Shown here piece after piece: positions 58,578 to 64,000 of a stretch of DNA of 64,000 nt (position 1 is its first letter; each line of letters starts with the position of its first letter). The translations under genes were made by a program, and so were the position numbers. The DNA is from Bacillota bacterium (lineage in GTDB: Bacteria > Bacillota > Bacilli > Paenibacillales > Paenibacillaceae). The stretch covers positions 46,571 to 110,570 of the forward strand of contig JAEWAQ010000065.1 in NCBI GenBank assembly GCA_023391635.1, written 5' to 3'. Under the pieces are notes generated by a model that was given only the letters and a program-made list of their open reading frames with translations, was not told the origin of the DNA and did no database searches.

Positions 58578-59579
58578 TCATTGTTCCGGCGCCGCATCAT
58601 CCCATTCGCCGGCAAGCCCGGCGAACAGCGCGTGAACGAATTGCTCCGCGTCGAATTCCTGCAAATCGTCCATCTGCTCGCCCAATCCGACAAACTTGAC
58701 CGGCAACGCCATTTCGTGGCGAATCGCGATGACGATGCCGCCCTTGGCCGTACCGTCGAGCTTCGTCAGCACAAGGCCGGTAACACCGCTCTTCTCGCCG
58801 AACAGCTTCGCCTGCTGCAGCGCGTTCTGTCCGGTGGCCGCATCGAGCACGAGCAGCGTCTCGTGCGGCGCCCCCGGGATTTCGCGCTGGATGACGCGAT
58901 GGATCTTCGCGAGCTCCTCCATCAGGTTGACTTTGTTCTGCAGCCGGCCTGCCGTATCGCAGATCAGCACGTCTACGCCGCGCCGCTTCGCTTCCTGCAC
59001 GGCATCGAACATGACCGCAGCCGGGTCCGATCCGGCTTCCTGGCGAATGACGTCCACGCCCGTGCGCTGCCCCCATACTTCGAGCTGCTCGATCGCACCC
59101 GCCCGGAACGTATCGCCTGCTGCCATCAGCACCGACTTGCCTTGCTGCTTGAATCGCCACGCCAGCTTGCCGATCGTCGTCGTTTTGCCGACCCCATTGA
59201 CGCCGACGAACAGGATGACCGTAATGCCGTCCGGATTCATCCGCAAGCTGGCATCCTCGCCGCCCCCGCGCAGCAGCTCCATCAGTTTCTCCGACAAGAT
59301 CGGCTGCAATGAAGGGGGCTGATCGATTTTTCGCTTCTTCACTTCTGCCCGCAAGTCGTCGATCAGTTCCATGACCGTATTGACGCCGACATCCGCCCCG
59401 ATCAAAATTTCTTCCAATTCCTCAAAGAAGGCTTCGTCAATCTTCTGACGGCGGGTGAACAGCTCCGCCACCCGATCAGTGAGCACCGACCGGGTTTTGG
59501 CCAGGCCTTCCTTGAACTTGCTCGTCACCGCATCGGTCTTGGAAGCGATGCTTTCCTTCAATCGTCTAAAAAAACTCAT
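58578..59579 (-). CDS. ftsY: SRP receptor GTPase FtsY
   Basis: FtsY is the membrane receptor for the Ffh-ribosome complex. The 333-residue protein has the N domain (SIASKTDAVTSKFKEGLAKTRSVLTDRV). The G domain has GVNGVGKTTTIGKLAWRFK, AGDTFRAGAIEQLEVW, DTAGRLQNK and TKLDGTAKGGI, close to Ffh. The acidic A domain of E. coli is absent, as in Bacillus. It follows smc by about 20 bases and is followed by a terminator and the marR-MFS pair. Confidence 0.97.
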   Translation of the reverse strand: MSFFRRLKESIASKTDAVTSKFKEGLAKTRSVLTDRVAELFTRRQKIDEAFFEELEEILIGADVGVNTVMELIDDLRAEVKKRKIDQPPSLQPILSEKLMELLRGGGEDASLRMNPDGITVILFVGVNGVGKTTTIGKLAWRFKQQGKSVLMAAGDTFRAGAIEQLEVWGQRTGVDVIRQEAGSDPAAVMFDAVQEAKRRGVDVLICDTAGRLQNKVNLMEELAKIHRVIQREIPGAPHETLLVLDAATGQNALQQAKLFGEKSGVTGLVLTKLDGTAKGGIVIAIRHEMALPVKFVGLGEQMDDLQEFDAEQFVHALFAGLAGEWDDAAPEQ

Positions 59580-59601
59580 GCCGCCAAACCTCCAACCGGG
59601 A

Positions 59602-62600
59602 TTAAGCTGTTGCCGTCATCATTTCGTCCGTATCTTCGAGTCGAACGGAAACGAGCTTCGAAACGCCGCCTTCTTCCATCGTCACGCCGTACAGCATATC
59701 CGCCTCTTCCATCGTGCCTTTGCGGTGGGTAACGACGATGAACTGCGTCGACTCGGAAAATTCGCGCATGTACTGCGCATAGCGGGTTACGTTCGCTTCG
59801 TCCAGAGCCGCCTCGACTTCGTCCAGCACGCAGAACGGCACGGGCTTGACGTTCAGAATTGCGAACAAGAGACCCAGCGCCGTCAACGCCCGCTCGCCGC
59901 CGGATAGCAACTGCAGGTTTTGCAGCTTCTTGCCCGGCGGCTGCGCCACGATGTCGATGCCGCTGTCGAGCGGACTGTCCGGCTCCGATAAGATGAGATC
60001 GGCCCGGCCGCCCCCGAACAGGCGGGAGAAGACGACGACGAAGTGCTTACGGATTTCCGAGAACGTCGTCAGAAACCTCCGGGACATCTCTTCGTCCATG
60101 TCGCGAATGATGCCGTGCAGCTTCGTCTTCGCCTCGATCAGGTCGTCCTTCTGGCCGGACAGGAATTCGAAGCGCTCGCTGACGCGTTTGTATTCCTCGA
60201 TCGCGCCCAGATTCACCTCGCCCAGCGAGCCGATCTTCCGCTTCAAGTCGCGAACCTCGTTCTGCGAACCCGCGACATCCTCGGGCACCGGATAGCGCTC
60301 CTTCGCCAACTCGAAGCTGATCTCGTAATCTTCGCCGAGCTTGCGCAGCAAATTGTCGAGCTCGACGTCCATGCGGCCTTCGGCGATTTCCGATTGCCGC
60401 AGCGCGTCCTCCACGCTCTTCAGCTTCGTGCGCTGCTCCTTCGTCTCGCCTTCCTTGATTTCGAGACTTTTCAGCCGCTCCGCCCGATCGGCGCGCCCGA
60501 ATTCCAGGCTTTCCGTCAGCTTCGTCTTGCGGATGCGGAGCTCGTTGAGCCGCTCCCGCTGCGCCGTCGATTCGGCTTGCGTGCGCGCCGCATCCGCATC
60601 ATTGCGCTTCAGCGATTCGACGAGTTCTTGCCGCTCCGCCGCCAAGCGGGACTGTTCCGCCAGCGACCGGGCCAGCTGTTCGTCCATGGCCGCCAAGTTT
60701 TGCTCGAGCCGCGCGATCGTCACTTTCAATTCGGTCAAGGCGGTCTGCAATTGCTCCTTCTCGCTCAAGGAGCGACGGCGCAGCTCCTCCGCTTCCCTAA
60801 TGCGTGCTTGAATGCGCGCTTCTTCCTCGGCCAATTGCGTCAGCTTGGCTTCCGCTTCTCCGCGCTCCGTCAGCAGTCCGCCCGATTCCTCGGCGAACGC
60901 CGTCTTCTCTCCTTCGAGCGCCGCATGCAGTTCATCCAGCTGGCGCCAATCGTCCTTCACGCGCTCGATGTCCGCCTGGGCTTGCTGCTCCACCAGCCGC
61001 TCTTTCTCGCCCGCTTCGCGGAGCTGTTCGATGTTTTGCGCGGCCAGGGCCAGTTCCTTCTTGATGTCGTCGACTTCGGCGCGGGCCGCTTCGCGGGCCG
61101 TTTCCGCGGCGGCGATTTCCTTGTCCAGCTCTTCCAGTTGCCGCTTGCGTCCAAGCAGACTCGCGGACTTCTTCTGCAAGCTGCCGCCCGTCATCGAACC
61201 GCCGGGATTGACGACATCCCCGTCCCTGGTCACGACCCGATAACGGTATTGCAATCGAGACGCGATCCGGTTGGCGTGTTCGAGCGATTCTGCTATCAGT
61301 ACGTTGCCGAGCAAATTGCCGACGATGCTCTCATAGCGCTTGTCGGTGCCGACGAGCTCGGACGCGACGCCGATGAAACCGTCCGCCTGCTCCAGCACCC
61401 GGCGATCGCCGTCGCCGAGATGACGCGGGCGGATGACGTCCAGCGGCAGAAAGGTCGCACGTCCCGATTGACGCTGCTTCAGGTAGGCGATCGCCGCCCG
61501 GGAACTCTTCTCGTCCTCCATGACGATATTTTGCAGCGCGCCGCCAAGCGCCGTCTCGATCGCCGTCTCCAACTGCGCGGGCACGCGCACCAGTTCCGCG
61601 ACCGCACCGTGAACGCCATGCAAGTTGCCGCGGCCGGACGCCTTGAGCACTTCGCGAACGCCATGCTGGAAGCCATCGTAGTCATTCTGCATTTCCTTGA
61701 TCGTGTCGCGGCGGGAGACGAGCGCTTCCCGCTTCTGCTCCCAGCGGCGGGCATTGCCTTGCGATTCCTCCAGCTTGCGCTGCAGTTCGCCCGAGCGAGC
61801 TCCCTCAGACACGTAGCGGTCGCGGACGTCCTGCAGCGACGCTTCCGCCCCGGCCAGCCGCTGCTGCGCGGCCAGACGGCGCGCCTCCAGCTCTTCGCGC
61901 TGCCTGTTCCATTTCGCTTCGTCTTCGGCGATGCGGGCCATCCGCCGCTCGAGCATCTCCCGCTGCCCTTCGCCGTAACGGATCTCGTTGCGCGCCTGCG
62001 CCATCGCGTTCATCACGTCGAACAGCTCCGCTTTGAGCTTGTTCTCCGCGTCCTCGCTGCCGTCCGCGATGGCCAGCTTCTCTTCCTCCGCCTTGAGCTT
62101 GTCCGCCAGCAGGGCATGCTCGGCGCCGGTCTCGGCACGCTTCTCTTGCAGTGCTCCGGCTTCAGCGGAGGCTTGCGCATGCCGCTCTTCCGCCGAAGCA
62201 AGCGATTGCTGCAGCCGCTCCCGGTCGCGCTCCAGGTTTGTCCTGCGTTCATTCAGCACTTCGCCGAGCCCTTCCGACTTCTCGGTCTCTTCGCTGCACC
62301 GAAGAAGCTCATCCTGCAGCGATGCGAGCTCGTCTTCCAAGCGAAGCAACGTTTGCCGGTCTTCCTCCAGCATCGCGTCGTGCGCGCTGACGAACGTGCC
62401 GAGCGACGTCTCCTCCTCGCGCAGCGCGGCGAGCCGTTCATTCAGTTGCTTCCACGAAGCGTGAACGCCTTCGATCTGATGCACGTACAAGGCGATTTCC
62501 TTGACCTTCAATTCCTCTTTCAGCGCCTTGAACGTCTCGGCCTTCTCCGCTTGCCTGCGCAGCGGGCCGATCTGGCCCTCCAGCTCGCTCACCAGGTCGT

Positions 62601-63174
62601 GAATCCGCAGCAGGTTGTTTTCCGTATCCTCCAGCTTCTTCTGGGCTTCCTTCTTGCGCGCCTTGTACTTGACGATGCCGGAAGCCTCCTCGAAGATGCC
62701 GCGGCGATCCTCCGACCGGGTGCTGAGGATTTCCTCGATGCGCCCCTGTCCGATGATCGAATACGCTTCCTTGCCGATGCCCGTGTCCATGAACAGTTCG
62801 GTAATGTCCTTGAGCCGGCACGGCTGCTTGTTGATCAAATATTCGCTCTCGCCGCTGCGGTGGACGCGCCGGGTAACGGTGACCTCGCTGAAATCGAGCG
62901 GGAGCGCTTTGTCGGCGTTGTCGAGCGTCAGCGACACTTCCCCGAAGCCGACCGCTTTGCGCGAATCGCTCCCGGCGAAGATGACATCCTGCATGTTGCC
63001 GCCGCGCAGCGACTTGGCGCTCTGCTCGCCGAGCACCCAGCGGATGCCGTCCGAAATGTTGCTCTTGCCGCTGCCGTTCGGCCCGACGACGGCGGTGATG
63101 CCGCGCGTGAACTCCAGCTCGGTGCGGTCCGCGAACGATTTGAAGCCAGCCAATTCAATGCGTTTCAAATACAT
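59602..63174 (-). CDS. smc: Chromosome segregation ATPase SMC
   Basis: SMC is the condensin core that organises and segregates the chromosome and is loaded at parS by ParB. The 1190-residue protein has the N-terminal Walker A VVGPNGSGKSNI (31-38), a Q-loop and long coiled coils. The hinge lies at about 510-680 with GATFLPLDVIRPR-like RATFLPLDVIRP. The signature motif LLSGGERALTALGLLFAIL and Walker B FCVLDEVEAALDEANV end the protein. GAGGTG precedes the ATG. A parS-like site is present elsewhere in this window. Confidence 0.98.
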   Translation of the reverse strand: MYLKRIELAGFKSFADRTELEFTRGITAVVGPNGSGKSNISDGIRWVLGEQSAKSLRGGNMQDVIFAGSDSRKAVGFGEVSLTLDNADKALPLDFSEVTVTRRVHRSGESEYLINKQPCRLKDITELFMDTGIGKEAYSIIGQGRIEEILSTRSEDRRGIFEEASGIVKYKARKKEAQKKLEDTENNLLRIHDLVSELEGQIGPLRRQAEKAETFKALKEELKVKEIALYVHQIEGVHASWKQLNERLAALREEETSLGTFVSAHDAMLEEDRQTLLRLEDELASLQDELLRCSEETEKSEGLGEVLNERRTNLERDRERLQQSLASAEERHAQASAEAGALQEKRAETGAEHALLADKLKAEEEKLAIADGSEDAENKLKAELFDVMNAMAQARNEIRYGEGQREMLERRMARIAEDEAKWNRQREELEARRLAAQQRLAGAEASLQDVRDRYVSEGARSGELQRKLEESQGNARRWEQKREALVSRRDTIKEMQNDYDGFQHGVREVLKASGRGNLHGVHGAVAELVRVPAQLETAIETALGGALQNIVMEDEKSSRAAIAYLKQRQSGRATFLPLDVIRPRHLGDGDRRVLEQADGFIGVASELVGTDKRYESIVGNLLGNVLIAESLEHANRIASRLQYRYRVVTRDGDVVNPGGSMTGGSLQKKSASLLGRKRQLEELDKEIAAAETAREAARAEVDDIKKELALAAQNIEQLREAGEKERLVEQQAQADIERVKDDWRQLDELHAALEGEKTAFAEESGGLLTERGEAEAKLTQLAEEEARIQARIREAEELRRRSLSEKEQLQTALTELKVTIARLEQNLAAMDEQLARSLAEQSRLAAERQELVESLKRNDADAARTQAESTAQRERLNELRIRKTKLTESLEFGRADRAERLKSLEIKEGETKEQRTKLKSVEDALRQSEIAEGRMDVELDNLLRKLGEDYEISFELAKERYPVPEDVAGSQNEVRDLKRKIGSLGEVNLGAIEEYKRVSERFEFLSGQKDDLIEAKTKLHGIIRDMDEEMSRRFLTTFSEIRKHFVVVFSRLFGGGRADLILSEPDSPLDSGIDIVAQPPGKKLQNLQLLSGGERALTALGLLFAILNVKPVPFCVLDEVEAALDEANVTRYAQYMREFSESTQFIVVTHRKGTMEEADMLYGVTMEEGGVSKLVSVRLEDTDEMMTATA

Positions 63175-63229
63175 GTTTCCGATTCACCTCTATGCTCGCC
63201 GGGCGCCAATGCCCTACCGAAATTCAAGT

Positions 63230-63931
63230 TCAGACTTGCAAGCCTTCCGCCAACGCCGTCAACGCCCTCGATGCCGCACGCTGCTCCGCTTCTTTCTTCG
63301 AATGCCCGCTTCCGCTTCCGAGCGTCCGCTCTCCGATCATGACGACGGCGATGAACTCGCGGTCGTGGGCGGGCCCCCGCTCCTCCACGATGCGGTAATC
63401 GAGCGGAGCTTGACCTTGCTGCTGCATCCTCTCCTGCAGTTCGCTCTTGAAATCTTTGTAAGAGATCGTCTCGGCATCCGGCAGCAGCGGGAACAGATGC
63501 CGGTGCAGGAAGCCCCTGACGACCTCCAGCCCCTGGTCCAAATAGATCGCCCCGACAAAAGCTTCGAAGGCGTCCGCCAGCAAAGACGGCCGCGCGCGCC
63601 CGCCCGTCTGCTCCTCCCCTTTGCCGAGGAGCACGACTTGCCCGAGTTCGAGCGCTTCGGCAAAACGGACAAGCGACGATTCGCACACCGCGCTTGCGCG
63701 CATGCGGGTGAGCTCGCCTTCCGGACGCTGCGGATACTTGCCGTACAAATACTCGGATACGGTCAATTGCAGCACCGCATCCCCGAGAAATTCCAACCGT
63801 TCATTGTCCGGCAGCTTCTGCTGCTTCCGTTCGTTCGCGTAGGATGTATGGGTGAACGCCTGGCGCAGCAAATCGGCATTCCGGAATTCGATGCCGGCAG
63901 CCGTCTGCAGTTTGCGAAAGGATCCTTTCAT
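63230..63931 (-). CDS. rnc: Ribonuclease III
   Basis: RNase III cuts double-stranded RNA in rRNA and mRNA processing. The 233-residue protein has the catalytic signature NERLEFLGDAVL, with Glu47 and Asp51. The second acidic segment is in ADAFEAFVGAIYLD. A C-terminal dsRNA-binding domain covers about residues 160-230 (DFKSELQERMQQQG ... GSGHSKKEAEQRAASRALTAL). The ATG at 63931 follows GGCGGTG by eight bases; a longer in-frame reading to the window's upper end has a weaker site. It precedes smc by 55 bases. Confidence 0.96.
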   Translation of the reverse strand: MKGSFRKLQTAAGIEFRNADLLRQAFTHTSYANERKQQKLPDNERLEFLGDAVLQLTVSEYLYGKYPQRPEGELTRMRASAVCESSLVRFAEALELGQVVLLGKGEEQTGGRARPSLLADAFEAFVGAIYLDQGLEVVRGFLHRHLFPLLPDAETISYKDFKSELQERMQQQGQAPLDYRIVEERGPAHDREFIAVVMIGERTLGSGSGHSKKEAEQRAASRALTALAEGLQV

Positions 63932-64000
63932 GTGCGTGACACCGCCTTGCTTATGGCATGGATGTTCGTACAACCGAAGCGACCCCCGCCGCCCCCGCCC

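Noticed and set aside
60043..63342. Plus-strand open frame of 1099 codons
   Set aside because: It is antisense to smc, whose motifs are complete. The composition is a GC-rich shadow and no start site is seen.

Overview
This is a high-GC stretch of a Paenibacillaceae-type chromosome (Paenibacillus, Cohnella or a close relative). The gene order follows the Bacillus subtilis block rnc-smc-ftsY-ylxM-ffh-rpsP ... sucCD-dprA-topA-trmFO-hslVU-codY-fla/che-sigD-rpsB-tsf-pyrH. Protein details such as the FliY/CheC/CheD chemotaxis set, SwrD, CodY and a ClpQ-type HslV also fit a flagellated, low-branching Firmicute. All genes except one (comM) lie on the minus strand. No rRNA, tRNA, insertion sequence, prophage or CRISPR array was seen.

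Read in the direction of transcription (high to low coordinates), positions 64000-58500 hold rnc, smc and ftsY. A marR-MFS efflux pair follows (58413-56436), sitting between ftsY and ylxM-ffh. Next come the SRP and ribosome-maturation genes ylxM, ffh, rpsP, khpA, rimM, trmD, rplS, lepB, rbgA and rnhB. After these are two flagellar-export-like genes (ylqG, ylqH) and yraN. comM is on the opposite strand. Then follow sucC-sucD, dprA, topA, trmFO, hslV, hslU and codY. A promoter candidate and a repeat-containing leader near 34100-33900 open the roughly 32 kb fla/che superoperon: flgB flgC fliE fliF fliG fliH fliI fliJ, a MotE-like gene, fliK flgD, a flagellar-operon protein, flgE swrD fliL fliM fliY cheY fliO fliP fliQ fliR flhB flhA flhF flhG cheB cheA cheW cheC cheD, a membrane protein, sigD, a FapA-type DUF342 protein and three small genes. 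The window ends with rpsB, tsf and the 5' part of pyrH.

Functionally the window couples a complete type III flagellar export, basal-body and switch system with its chemotaxis core and sigma factor. It also carries the nutrient-sensing repressor CodY and translation and secretion housekeeping genes. Overlapping starts and stops are common inside the fla/che block. Non-ATG starts (TTG, GTG) are frequent and were chosen from Shine-Dalgarno spacing.

The coding content is largely conserved. The most unusual signal is in the spacers. Several of the longer intergenic gaps contain their own short repeats with palindromic cores: a six-copy 51-bp array between ffh and rpsP, a paired inverted-repeat element between fliM and fliL, a 31-bp tandem repeat in the flgB leader, and an interspersed family shared by the topA-trmFO and sucC-sucD spacers. 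A 15/16 match to the ParB (Spo0J) parS site lies at the start of dprA. I did not find a clearly new multi-gene system.
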